A stretch of 16,109 nucleotides of DNA from contig CAXKVR010000872.1 of assembly GCA_964058845.1 (NCBI GenBank), forward strand, positions 1 through 16,109. The letters are read 5' to 3'. Position 1 is the first letter of the stretch; each line of letters starts with the position of its first letter. The position numbers and the translations under genes were made by a program. Shown here in pieces: positions 1 to 9,686 of this stretch. The stretch comes from Carex sylvatica (taxonomy: Eukaryota > Streptophyta > Magnoliopsida > Poales > Cyperaceae). The notes beneath the pieces are model-generated. The model saw only the letters and a program-made list of their open reading frames with translations, was not told where the DNA came from and did no database searches.

Positions 1-1
1 G

Positions 2-241
2 ATCTGCGCGGTGGAAGTAGACAAAAACAACGCAAACCTCATCTTATCAGTTGGAGTTTCTACCAGATATGTTTATGCTTCATATCAAAAGAATGCCGCA
101 ACAACACAAGAGGCTGAGGCATGGGAATCTGCAAAGAAGGCATGTTCAGGTCTTCATTTCCTTGCTATCCAAGAAACCCTGGACTCAGAGGGCTGTGTTG
201 GCTTCTGGCTTCTCCTTGACCTTCCCCCACCTCCTGTTTGA
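2..241 (+). CDS. 3' terminal coding exon of an unrecognised plant protein (partial)
   Basis: The frame open from base 2 reads through about 79 codons to TGA at 239-241. The start lies left of the window. The visible C-terminus begins [10 protein letters not shown], contains an acidic/polar stretch ([17 protein letters not shown]) and ends in a hydrophobic tail, [14 protein letters not shown] see no catalytic motif and do not recognise the family. Codon use and a low-complexity T-rich sequence immediately after the stop fit the end of a real plant gene followed by its 3' UTR. No splice acceptor is needed within the visible part. It could be a chance ORF at the edge, but the balanced composition and the single long frame argue for coding. 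Function is not assigned. Confidence 0.5.
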   Translation: MCAVEVDKNNANLILSVGVSTRYVYASYQKNAATTQEAEAWESAKKACSGLHFLAIQETLDSEGCVGFWLLLDLPPPPV

Positions 242-710
242 GTTTTCACTAATTTCTTTTTGTAGCTTATTTAATTCTGCTCAAGTTTTCAAGTAGATAT
301 AGTCCTCTTCATCTTTTTTTTTTTCTCTTCTAATTACCTTGATGAATTTCTGTGGTATCTTGTAATTCTATAAAGATGAAACCATAGGTATACAATGATT
401 TTGTGCTAAAGAAACGGAAAAATAGCATTGTTTATCATCACTTTGTTGCGTACTCGAAAGAATCAGTTTATTCAGTCATGACGTACACGGCAACAAAATG
501 CATCTTTAATTCTTTATGTTCTAAACGAATCCCATACTTGACACACGTGATGCATTTTGAAAAACAGATAGTTACCATAGGGTCAGTTATGTTTTATTTT
601 ACTTGTGCATGTTGCTGAGACTTGAAATCTGTACTTTTTTCGTCTTCTAAACGAAAATTTCTTTGATTGTATTAAAAAACTGCGATCATTGAATGAACAA
701 TCAGAAGGAA
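242..710. other. intergenic / 3' UTR region
   Basis: AT-rich spacer between the partial first gene and the promoter of the DUF455 gene. The proximal part (about 242-420) is probably 3' UTR of the first gene, with T-rich stretches such as the run near 315-325. The small ORF at 403-618 has no recognisable protein character. No RNA gene or clear mobile element was seen. Confidence 0.5.
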
Positions 711-869
711 CAAACTGGGCCAAGTATTGGCCCGGTTAGTCAAGTAGAGCAAAACCCTTGTTCGCTTTGAAGAAACCCCGCCTCTCCGCCTATTCAAGTA
801 TTGGCCCGGTTAATCTCGGGACAGCCGGACAGGAAGATTAGATTAGAGGGGGGAGAACGAGACTCGGAG
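711..869 (+). promoter_or_regulatory. putative core promoter/5' UTR of the DUF455 gene with a duplicated 18-bp GGCCC box
   Basis: The 18-mer CAAGTATTGGCCCGGTTA occurs exactly at 721-738 and 795-812 (offset 74 bp). The first copy is immediately preceded by TGGG, giving TGGGCC. TGGGCC/GGCCCA-type boxes are known in plants as site II or TCP-type elements of housekeeping promoters. That they work this way here is inference. There is no convincing TATA box, which would suit a housekeeping TATA-less promoter. The second copy may lie in the 5' UTR. Confidence 0.45.
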
Positions 870-2499
870 ATGGAGAGGAGAAGCAAAGAGGCGGAAACAC
901 TTGTAAAAGCAGCCTTGCGTGTACTAAATGAACCTGATCCGGTGGAGAAGGCGCGATTGGGTGAAGACGCGGGCCGACGTTGGCTGGATGGGAGCATCTC
1001 TCTCGCATACCGTCTCTCAGATCCAATACCGACACCCCCTGACCGCCCTGCCCGTTTCTCTAAGGTAAAGCTGGTGGCGCCAAATGAGATGCCTAAGCTT
1101 GGCAAAGGAGGCAGTCTCCAGAGCCGCCAAGCCATGGTCCATAGCCTTGTCCATACTGAGAGCTGGGCCATCGACCTCTCCTGGGTAATTAACTATAATC
1201 AATTTGTATCATTCTATTGTTTCCTCTTTCATTTCAAAGTGTTTAGGTGTTGGTGTTTGAAGTACAACATGGTTCGGAACGTGAGCAGGATATAATAGCA
1301 CGGTTTGGGAGGCAGGAGTCAATGCCGAGGGAGTTCTTCACTGATTTTGTGAGGCTGGCACTTGATGAGGGCCGGCATTTCACACTGCTTTCAGCTCGTT
1401 TGGAGGAGATGGGATCTTTTTATGGCGCACTACCTGCTCATGATGGTCTATGGGACTCTGCCTTGGAAACTTCTTCGGATTTGCTTTCTCGGCTTGCGGT
1501 TGAGCACTGCGTACATGAGGTATGAGTTGTTATGTTCCATTACTTACTCTTAGTTCCTTTGATCTCTTAAATAATACCGGTTTTTATTTTATATCTAGTG
1601 CTGCATTTTCAAACATGTGTTAGATTTTAGAATTTAGAAATCATCTTTTTACACACTAGCTCTTCTGGCCTCCCATTCTGACTAAATAGAAGTTTGATGA
1701 TTTGCAGCCATCCTCTCTGTTTAAGGTGCTACACTGCTACTAACTGCTCTCCTTGTGATCATCCTAAATTTCTAATCTGTCTGGATTATAATTCAGATTT
1801 TTGGAACCTTTTGGCTTGTGTGAATTATTTCAATAAGAAAATCTATAATGGGTTTTCATTCTTTTTCTTTTGAGTAATATATTGGCAACTGCAAGACTTG
1901 GATGTTTAAGTTTGATAGTTTGCATTGTAGATGCTGTACCGCCAACTTTCTTATCTTAGAAAATGAGTCATTTTAAATTGGTATATTATTTTAGTTATTT
2001 ACAGTTTGTTATATTTTGATAACTTAATTTTTTTTAATGTTTATTTAGTTGAGGCTAACATTTCAAAAGACAGGCCAGGGGTTTAGATGTTCTTCCAACC
2101 ACTATAGAGCGGTTCCGAAGGGGAGGGGATGAAATCACAGCAAAGCTCCTAGAATCAGTCATCTACCCTGAAGAGATCACACACTGTGCAACAGGAGTCC
2201 GTTGGTTCAGATACCTGTGTCTTCGTTCCCCAGCTATTACGCATCAGAACCCTCCGTTTCTGCAAGATGCTACCAATACTAAAAACAATGAAAATTTGGT
2301 AGAAGCTTTCCAACAACTGGATACTGTCAATAGTCAGGATCAAGGCGAGAATGCTGTGATTCAGAAGTTCCATATGGTTGTGAGGAGACATTTCCGGGGG
2401 CCATTGAAGCCCCCTTTTAATGTAGAGGCAAGAAAGGCTGCAGGGTTTGGCCCCGAGTGGTATGAACCCCTTGCAACAAAGGAAGTGATAGGCAATTGA
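870..2499 (+). CDS. DUF455 (PF04305) ferritin-like family protein, three exons
   Basis: Exons are 870-1184, 1289-1519 and 2074-2499. Both introns are phase 0 with GT-AG ends (104 and 554 bp). The joined product is 323 residues. The ATG at 870 is the first in its frame and has G at +4. The join gives AIDLSW/DIIARF and HCVHE/ARGLDV, which read as the continuous conserved core of the DUF455 family, known from bacteria and plants. Candidate di-iron ligands of the four-helix fold are visible: E97 in HTESWAID, E132-x-x-H135 in DEGRHF, E182 in HCVHEARG, and E216-x-x-H219 in PEEITHC. The C-terminus holds HFRGPLKPPFN and ARKAAGFGPEWYEPL, also typical of the family. The cellular role of DUF455 proteins is not established; metal-dependent redox or hydroxylase-like chemistry is only an inference from the ferritin-like fold. 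No signal peptide is obvious. Length agrees with full-length members, so the gene looks intact. Confidence 0.9.
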
Positions 2500-3277
2500 G
2501 TATCATTTTCTCCACTTTTGCACAAGTATGTTTCTGTACCATTTTTGTTAGCTTGAACTGTATGAATGCTCAAAATATTGTATGGAAGTTCATTTCCTGA
2601 GGACTTGGGATTAACAGCTCTACCCATCAGCGCATATCACTGTTTTATAATCTATATTTATCTTTTTCATTTTTATGATTTATGACGTTGAATTTTCTGA
2701 AAAGGAAATATTGTGTTGGTGGGGATGAATGATCATGGTTATGATAACTGTGTTTGTTTGACAACTCGTGGGCCGAAGAAGACACCACTTCGAGATAATT
2801 CACCCAAAAAAAAAAAGATAATATTTCATTTAGTACTGTAATACAAACAAAATATAATACGCCATTTATCTATTCAGACAGTCAGAGCTGCCAGCGTCTG
2901 ATTTTACAATAATGGTAATCCGCAACATTTTAAATAAAAAATAAGAAGGACATGGGCTTGAATCTCATGTCAGACACAGACAGAATACATGTATCCGTGA
3001 TACATTATCAGGATATACTCAAAACTTGAAAAACAAAAATTTAGCTGGGTAATATTTAGAGCTGCTGACAATAATGATGTCCTGATGAAACTAAAACATA
3101 TAATAGCAACAACAGACAGATGGCATTGCCGGTGAAAATATAACCACCACCAACCAGGTGCTCCAGGGAGACTGATAAACCATTTACGAAGTAAAATTAC
3201 AAACACATCCAACTATTTCAATAACTATGCTGAATTATGCTTATCTAGGAATGAATTGCGGGGGCTACAATGATGAT
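2500..3277. other. tail-to-tail intergenic region between DUF455 and AXS
   Basis: This stretch must hold the 3' UTRs and polyadenylation sites of two convergent genes. It is AT-rich, with an A-run near 2804-2816. The - strand ORF at 2970-3212 shows no family resemblance and lies where the AXS 3' UTR is expected. No mobile element was recognised. Confidence 0.55.
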
Positions 3278-5551
3278 CTAACTTGTCATGGGTTTTGTCA
3301 AGGCCGTCTTAATTGCCTCGGCATATGTCCTGTGCTGATATGTCAATGTTGAGTCGAGTAAATCCCACAGAGATGTCTTAGGGTTCCAACCTGAATTGAA
3401 AGAGTTAAATCCATCAATCTTAGTTAAGGCTGCATACAATACAAAGTCTAAACAAAAGAGAGGACACTAATAATAATTACCCAGCTGCTTATTGATGATG
3501 TTCATATCAGGAATGCGTCTGTCACTGTCATCATATCCCTCACCATAAAACAGCTTTGAGCTGATGTCAATTGTTGGCACTTCCAATGGAGGCTCACCAG
3601 ATACCTTGGAGTATACCTGAAAAGGAATTATACCAATTATTTTACTTGAATTGTTTCCAAACAAAGCGTATGTTTGTCTTTTAACTTCATGTGTACACAT
3701 ACCTGAGTCATAATTTCTGCCAGTTGACGAACTGATACTTCATTGTTGGGATTGCCAACATTAAAGATGTGACCATTGGCTCGAGATGGGTTTTCAATCA
3801 TCAAAAGCACTGCTTCAATTGCATCCTTTATATAGATGAATGTCCTTTGAGACTCACCCCCATCTACCAGCTTCAACGGCTCTCTCCTCAGCAGATTCTG
3901 CAAATAAATTAAAATTCTAGATGAAATTATGTATTTTACTCGTGTTGTGATGTGAGATGAAGAAGAAATGATGCATACATTACTGAAGCATGCCAAAACA
4001 CGTGGGACACCCTCACTAGGACCGTCAATTCCAGGAATAAAATCCATCCTTGGGCCAATCCAGTTAAAAGGTCTAACAATTGTGAAATCAAGACCGTTCT
4101 CAGCCCCCTCAGCTATAGAATATGGATGATGAACAATTAAACAAAAGAAGTCAGAAAAAACAAACAAAAAAAGGTAAATTAATAATGTAAATTATGCAAG
4201 CATATACCATAGATTAGCCTTTCAATTAATTGCTTTGCACATGCATATGACCATCTCTGCTTCTCAATGGAGCCAAAGATGCATGGAGAAGAATCCTCCT
4301 TCAACACATAGAAATCCGGATCCTGTTTAAATTACACAAGCCAGCTACTCAATACTTACAATTATTAAATAGTTCATGAGCGATGTTATAACAGAAGTCT
4401 ATATGTGGTTCTTACAAAAAATGTTGTTCCTTTATTGATCTGTATAAGGAGGCTCGATCATATAGGCCATTCTCAAGGAATAATATATTATTGTTTAAAT
4501 CTCTTGTTTGCTCAAAAGTCAAATAACCAACAGAGCCTCATCACATGTGAATAACATGAGACACATTTACTTTACATTTCACAGAAAAGTTTACTAATTA
4601 GTAAATATGCAATTCAGAATGAACACACATTATTATTATATTTTCAATCAGCAGAGTGAAAAGGCCATCCCAAGATCTAATTCTCCTGCATAAATTTATT
4701 ACTGACCATTACAAGGCACCAGACAAAGTACAACACAACCAATCAAGAATGACAAATACATAACTGCTTTCATAAATCTAGATAAATGGATAGAAGTGAG
4801 ATCAATTCTACTGATAGTATATCCCCTTGTTATAGATCAATGAACTACATAGCACAATTTTTAGGCAACAAACCTGACGCAAAGGGTGATCCTTGGGAAG
4901 GAAGCTGCCTATAGTTTTGCCATACACTTCACAAGTAGAGAAATGTATCAGACGTTTGCCATTCTCTGAGCAGAATTTCACCTATATTAAATCGCACAAT
5001 AACAATCACGGATATTACACAAAAATCCAATAAAAATTCAAATAACTCAAGATCTTGAAATGTACCACAGGGAGCGCATCAATGAAGTTGCTATAGATGG
5101 TATCCAGAGGACGGGTGTTGTAATCAGCCGGGGTACAGATCGCCGCCAGATTGATGATCTACACACATTCCCGAACCAAAAATAAAAATAAGAAAGAACG
5201 AATTAAAGAAACAGAAATGGAGATAGATGCTGATTAAACAGAAAACAAAAGGGAATTGGAGGACGAAATAAAGAATACCAAATCGGACAACTTTACGAGT
5301 CCCTCAAGACGCGAATCATTTTTTATGTTGAGGCGGTGGAATTGGATGCGGCCGTCCGGGCGCGGAGGGTCAAGGAGGTGCTTGATCTTGTCGTTGTACA
5401 CATCCACCGCCAGAATGGTATGCGGCGTCTCCTCCATTAGCTTCTCGCACAGGTGCGACCCAATAAAACCTCCGGCTCCGATAATGCAGATCTTCATCGC
5501 CTTTATCGTATTCCCGTCCAGATCCAACCTTCCCTCCACTGTCGGCGCCAT
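3278..5551 (-). CDS. AXS: UDP-D-apiose/UDP-D-xylose synthase, eight exons
   Basis: Exons on the - strand are 5551-5279, 5158-5066, 4981-4874, 4322-4208, 4112-3979, 3897-3703, 3616-3481 and 3390-3278. All introns are GT-AG; introns 4 and 7 are phase 1, the rest phase 0. The product is 388 residues, close to the usual length for plant AXS. The enzyme is a cytosolic, NAD+-dependent extended-SDR that decarboxylates UDP-glucuronic acid to UDP-apiose and UDP-xylose, supplying apiose for rhamnogalacturonan II and apiose-containing metabolites. Visible motifs: Rossmann GAGGFIG at 25-31; AAICTPADYNTRP in exon 2; STCEVYG with C139 and E140; the YxxxK pair Y184/K188 in RWSYACAKQ; then RPFNWIGPRMDFIPG, LVDGGESQRTF and YGEGYDDSDRRIPDM. 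The Cys/Glu/Tyr positions fall one residue before those I recall as active-site residues of Arabidopsis AXS1 (known-family statement). The start context, ACAATGGCG, is good, and the 5' leader is GA-rich on the sense strand. The gene appears intact. Confidence 0.97.
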
Positions 5552-5700
5552 TGTCTCTCTCTTTCTTTGTTTTTTTTTTAACTTGAGAATACTCTCTCTT
5601 CCCCCTCTCTCGCTCTATTTATTATCAATCTCTCTAGCAAGCTGGAGGATAAGGCTCCAGGAGAGTGAAGAGTAGTAGATCTCGATAGGAGTGAGGGAGC
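5552..5700 (-). promoter_or_regulatory. AXS 5' leader and putative proximal promoter
   Basis: Read on the - strand, the bases just upstream of the AXS ATG form an A-rich then GA-rich tract (complement of the CT-rich stretches at 5551-5612). This is typical of plant 5' UTRs. The complement of 5613-5625 reads ATAATAAATAGA, a weak TATA-like candidate. The transcription start was not determined, so the boundary is approximate. Confidence 0.35.
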
Positions 5701-6978
5701 ACTAAGAACAGGCTGTGCTACTTATGCTTTGTGCGCGAAGGAGGTGTTCGAATCTTTTCCTTGCTTCCCCTGTAATTAATGGGACGCGGCGTCCAAGGGA
5801 ACTGGGATCTTCTGCTCCAGCTTTTTTAAACTGTACACATCTCAGCGTTGTTGTCAATCCAACGGTTCGTCTTAGTAGACCGCTCCCATCCGACTTTATT
5901 ACCACTTCTTCGGATCCCATCCCGAGGAGCCTAGCTGTGCGCAAGTGTAAGAAGGGACATTGGACCACATTACGACGTCCACGTGCTTCAGAAAACTGAC
6001 AATGTTTAACAATAGAAAATTACATTTCACAAAGCCTAAGCATTATTTGTCTGGTTTTCTCTAAAAATAACAAGATTAACTTGATTTCTGCGGCCCACAT
6101 GAGATTTTGGTTTGGCAAGCACGGCCAAGATTTTTATAATCAACTACAGTTGGCGATGGCATTGCTAATCTTGGTTAAATTGACTAAATCTGATTCATGG
6201 TTCCAGGAAACTCGGTTCTTCTGTTGCACCTTTCAAGACCGGATCTACTAATGGAAAATGAAGGTCAATCGATCTTCATTTTTGTTTCCTTACAAAATTC
6301 AATTTCACGTCATATTCATATATTTTAAACAAAAATGTTGTAAGTATTTTATCTACATCCCCTTCAAGGGCGAACTATCATTGATTTACTTAGCTCACTC
6401 ACTGTCACTTTCTTCTGTTTCTGGAGTGCGTATTCTATGAGATATCTCAACTTTTGGGTGGAGAAAAGGTTTTGGTGGACAAATTTTTATTTACGGTCTG
6501 TTTACAATCTTATTCACTCATCTTCTAATGCTTTTATAACAAACTCTATCGTACGGTCCGTATCAACTTTTATTTTATAAACTTTCTTAATCCGTCTCTC
6601 CGATTTGTCTCTCCATTTTGAAAATAATTTCCAATATCTTTTTCTCTCTTTAAAAAACATGAATATTCAAATCTCCCTTCCCTCTCTGTTTTTGAAAATC
6701 GATTCATTTCTCCAAACAAAATTTTCGATGCTGCCCTCTTTCTTCCTTTACGGAAACAAAATTTCTGAATCTTTGAGCATCGATCGAACTAGAACTAAAA
6801 GGAGGGAACCGATTGCCGCTGCCAGTGGCGACAGCTGTCGCCGCATCCTCTGAACTCCGATCAGCCTACCACGACTGCTTCGATCGGTATTCTTTTACGT
6901 TCAATCACCACAATTGAAAAGCCTAATTTACCCAATCGGGGTTAAATCTCTTTTACTTTTTGATCTCATTGGTGGTAC
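5701..6978. other. intergenic region upstream of AXS, left of the copia remnant
   Basis: No convincing gene. The two opposing ORFs at about 5702-5999 lack family resemblance, as do the small ones at 6258-6440 and 6605-6853. It holds one copy of an 80-bp dispersed repeat (6263-6342) and two ACGGTCCGT-like 9-mers (ACGGTCTGT at 6493-6501, ACGGTCCGT at 6553-6561) that match a motif abundant in the neighbouring retrotransposon. The 6600-6960 part is pyrimidine-rich and otherwise featureless. Confidence 0.45.
6263..6342 (+). repeat. dispersed direct repeat, copy 1
   Basis: It begins GGTCAATCGATCTTCATTTT and ends AAAATGTTGTA. The same two blocks occur at 10260-10339 (GGTCAATTGATC... and ...AAAATGTTGTA) with the identical 69-bp distance between block starts. 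The middle is more diverged and AT-rich. The two copies bracket the copia remnant at a distance of 3,997 bp. Confidence 0.5.
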
Positions 6979-7548
6979 TCAGACAAGTTCTCTAAAAATG
7001 AACGGCACAAAGAAGACTGTACTACTAACTGTGTTAAGTTTTGCAACTGGAGAAAAAGTTTTCTGAAAATCTATTCCATATGTCTGGGTGTACCCCTTCG
7101 CAACCAACCTTGCTTTATACCTTTCAACTTTACCTGTAGCATCATATTTTACCGAGAACACCCACTTGCACCCAACAGTTTTCTTTCCACTTGGTAGTTT
7201 CACTAACTTCCATGTCTTTGTGGTTTTTAGGATTTCCATTTCTATTTCCATTGTTTTAACCCATTTGGGGTCTCGCAAGGCTTTGTCTATACTGTTTGAT
7301 ACCTGAATCTTTGACAGTTCCTCAGTGAAATTTCTCACCATATTGGACAACCCAACAGTACTGGTATAATTGGATATTGCATATCCTTCTTGTCTATTAC
7401 CCTCTTCTCTATACCATTTTGGTGGTATATTCCGAGTGGCTCTTAGAGGGTACCGTCTTTCAGGTTCAGTTTGAAGATAACTTACCTCAGGAACATCCTC
7501 TGGAGAGCTTGAGCGTGGTATTTCTTGTTTCTCGTTCGACTGTATCAC
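6979..7548 (-). pseudogene. copia reverse transcriptase N-terminal fragment
   Basis: A 189-codon frame carries the linker [13 protein letters not shown] and then the start of the RVT_2 domain: [48 protein letters not shown] and [17 protein letters not shown]. After NTV (about base 7027) the reading diverges, where other copia proteins continue into the core of the domain. The catalytic aspartates are therefore absent. The frame is offset from the upstream integrase frame, so there is a frameshift around 7548. Not functional. Confidence 0.88.
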
Positions 7549-8784
7549 TTCTTATTCCAATCTGGTTCTACCGTGTTCCCCTCCATTCGGTCCATGTACT
7601 CCTCTGGGTTAGAGTCTGCACACCAGTCAATGTTCCCTGGAGTAGACTCTGCACGGTCTGTGTCTTCATCTACACGGTTCGTGTTTCCCTGTTCATCCTC
7701 CCACCAGACTGTCTGGTTTGTTTTCTCCTCCCTTGGAGAGGGCAGTGACTGGTACCGAAAATAAGGTTCATGTTCCAAAAATGACACATCCATTGTCACA
7801 TAGGTTTTGCCGGTTTCTAAGTCAAAGCATTTATATCCTTTCTGATTATTATCATACCCGACAAACATGCACCTAATTGCGCAAGGTTCGAACTTGGTTA
7901 TTTTCTCTCTTGGAACATGTACATATACTGTACATCCAAATACTTTGGGTGCCAAATTTAAGGCTGAGAGAATTCTCACAAATGAGGAAAATTTTGTAAA
8001 GGGGTAAGGAAATTTAGGATATTGGATGTCATTCGGTTAATAAGGTATACAGTAGTAGATATGGCATGATTCTAGAAAATCTGTGGCACATTATTTTCAA
8101 ATAATAAGGATCTAGCAATTTTCAAAATATGCCGATTTTTACTTTCGGCTACACCATTTTGTTGAGGGGTACAGGCACAAGATATTTCGTGTATAATACC
8201 ATTATTTTTGAAAAAAATTTCCAAAAAATTATTCACAAATTTTTCCCTATTGTCACTTCTAAGGATTTTAATTTTCTTTTCAACTTGTTTTTCAATCAGG
8301 TTTGAGAAATCTAAAAACAGTTTGCAACTTCACTTTTATGTTTCAAGAGGTATAACTATGTCATTCTAGTACTATTATCGGTGAAAAGAACAAACCACAT
8401 TTCTCCGTTTATTGAATTAACTGGGGCTGGACCCTATACATCAGAATGTACTAGATTAACAAATTCCAAATTTTTATAACAAACACTAGGATAAGAGTTT
8501 CTGTAACTTTTACTTCAAATGCAAGTTTCACACTGAAATTCAAAATTTGATATACCAACCCATAAGGAAGGAAATTTTTTCTGCATATATCCCACAGACG
8601 GGTGTCCCAACCTCTTATGCCACAGCAAGATATTATCTCTCTGAGTGCTTCTCCTAGCTAGACATGTAGAACCAGTACTCAAGTCTTCAAGGTGATACAG
8701 TCCATTTCGCTTAATATCACGCCCAAGTATCTCCTTTGTTATGATGTCCTGAAAAATACAGAAATTTGGATACATTAAGACCAC
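7545..8784 (-). pseudogene. copia integrase, broken by stops and frameshift
   Basis: The GAG-pre-integrase/zinc-binding part lies at 8784-8515, with LWHKRLGHPSVGYM and a terminal CETCI (HHCC pattern). The core follows at about 8480-7990. It contains VHSDV (first Asp), ILRSDN (second Asp) and TPQQNGVAESKNRH (Glu), so the D,D,E residues can all be located. The C-terminal part (7979-7545) has KVFGCTVYVHVP and FVGYDNNQKGYKCFD. Three in-frame TAG codons (8438-8436, 8358-8356, 8074-8072) each sit where relatives have Trp (DV-W-GP, RMT-W-LY, IF-W-NH). A frameshift near 7980 separates core and C-terminal parts. The tail 7545-7700 is an acidic linker carrying a pair of TNR/TDR heptads. Confidence 0.88.
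7653..7682. repeat. ACGGTCCGT-like pair between integrase and reverse transcriptase, 21 bp apart
   Basis: ACGGTCTGT at 7653-7661 and ACGGTTCGT at 7674-7682. On the coding strand they encode TNRVDED and TDRAEST in the acidic linker between integrase and reverse transcriptase. Confidence 0.82.
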
Positions 8785-8856
8785 ACAATTTAAATCTTCA
8801 GCTAATCAACCCACTGATATAAGCTTTATGGTCAGTGAGGGGACAAGCAGAGTGTC

Positions 8857-9239
8857 TTACAGACATAAAGATTCATTCACATTAACAACTTCTGATCCCA
8901 TAACCTGTGAGGGAACTCCATTTGCATTCACAATTTCTTTTCGGCTAGATTCTCCAATTTTATCAATGCCTGAATCTAAATAAGTCATGTGGCCGGTTGC
9001 TCCTGAATCTATCACCCACTTTTCTAAATTTTGTGTGACAAGAGCATTACCTATTTCAGCAGACCTGTCTGTACTTTTGACATGAGGCGCAAGTGTCGTA
9101 TACCTGAGTGCACGGTCCGTATGACCAAGTGCGCGGTCCGAGCATCCTGCTAGGTGCGCCTGTCCACCTTGTCCCTTCTTGTTTCCCGCGGCCTTTTTCT
9201 CCTTCAATTCGTGCCACCAGTCTGGGTATTCATGCAACT
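8857..9239 (-). pseudogene. copia gag C-terminus and aspartic protease
   Basis: It starts with KLHEYPDWWHELKEKK, the segment that normally follows the gag zinc knuckle, then a basic G/K/Q-rich linker with SDRALGH and TDRALRY heptads. The protease active site WVIDSGATGHMTYL follows. The DSGA triad is intact, but this frame is shifted by one base from the gag frame: an extra T in the run near 9239-9242 turns TCF-KLH into TCF-stop. Further stops separate it from the integrase segment. Confidence 0.85.
9091..9141. repeat. ACGGTCCGT pair (plus a decayed third copy) between zinc knuckle and protease
   Basis: ACGGTCCGT at 9112-9120 and GCGGTCCGA at 9133-9141, offset 21 bp. A further 21 bp left, at 9091-9099, a decayed AAGTGTCGT occupies the expected third position and encodes TTL on the - strand. 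The coding heptads are SDRALGH, TDRALRY and the decayed TTLAPHV. Confidence 0.8.
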
Positions 9240-9652
9240 TAAAAGCATGTTTTCTTGGTGTGCCTCGGATTGTGGCAATGACTGCATCCTCCTTCAACCT
9301 TATTTTCCTGTTTTATTTCAGATTTAAGAGAAATTGATACCTCTGATGCACGGTTCGTGTATGGGCCTGGACGGTCCGTACTCTTTATTGCCATGACTGT
9401 GAGATGCGAGATATTATTGTTGCTACACATCACTTTCTGCCACATCTCCTCCCGTCTGACCCGGACATACGCCTGCTCAACAGTTAGGATAATATCCACT
9501 CGAGTGCTATCTAGACGGTCGTCTAATCGGGCTAGATGCATAGTCATCGCCTTCTAGGTGGTTAGAAGTTCCTTCAGCGCTTGAAGCAGAGTCATGTCAG
9601 CGCTGTGGTCTTGGTCCTTCCCACCTCCTATCTTCTTATTGTCGTTCTCCAT
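9239..9652 (-). pseudogene. copia gag with CCHC zinc knuckle
   Basis: The likely ATG at 9652-9650 (MENDNKKIGGGKDQDHSAD) lies 23 bases past the primer binding site. An in-frame TAG at 9556-9554 (codon 33) interrupts it. It continues MTMHLARLDDRLDS, EQAYVRVRREEMWQKVM and a Thr/Arg-rich linker, and ends in CSHCHNPRHTKKTC, a CX2CX4HX4C knuckle. It is short for a copia gag, so internal loss is possible. The linker before the knuckle holds the TDRPGPY and TNRASEV heptads. Confidence 0.8.
9350..9379. repeat. ACGGTYCGT pair in gag linker, 21 bp apart
   Basis: ACGGTTCGT at 9350-9358 and ACGGTCCGT at 9371-9379. On the coding (-) strand each 9-mer is exactly three codons, T-(D/N)-R, giving the heptads TDRPGPY and TNRASEV. 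Confidence 0.85.
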
Positions 9653-9674
9653 TAGAGGTCCCTAGATCTGGACC

Positions 9675-9686
9675 GCTATGATACCA
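9675..9686 (-). other. retrotransposon primer binding site (initiator tRNA-Met type)
   Basis: The - strand reads TGGTATCATAGC directly after the LTR end ...GTTACA. The usual plant copia primer binding site is TGGTATCAGAGC, complementary to the 3' end of initiator tRNA-Met, so this has one mismatch. Its position immediately after CA fixes the LTR 3' boundary at 9687. Confidence 0.85.

Noticed and set aside
794..1171. - strand ORFs opposite exon 1 of the DUF455 gene
   Set aside because: Shadow frames; the + strand exon has a confirmed family match and proper splice sites.
5256..5675. 139-codon + strand ORF opposite AXS exon 1
   Set aside because: Antisense shadow of a GC-richer, well-identified exon; its product is low-complexity Ser/Leu/Arg.
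5702..5999. Two overlapping ORFs on opposite strands upstream of AXS
   Set aside because: No homology recognised, no splice context, and in the promoter area of AXS; coincidence of lower AT content.
7088..7764. + strand ORFs within the retrotransposon
   Set aside because: Antisense to the reverse transcriptase, the integrase tail and the linker; not independent genes.
9505..9520. Another possible ACGGTC-type unit (GACGGTCGTC) in gag
   Set aside because: The palindrome core is different, it encodes DDR within the LDDRLDS segment, and it does not fit the 21-bp spacing.
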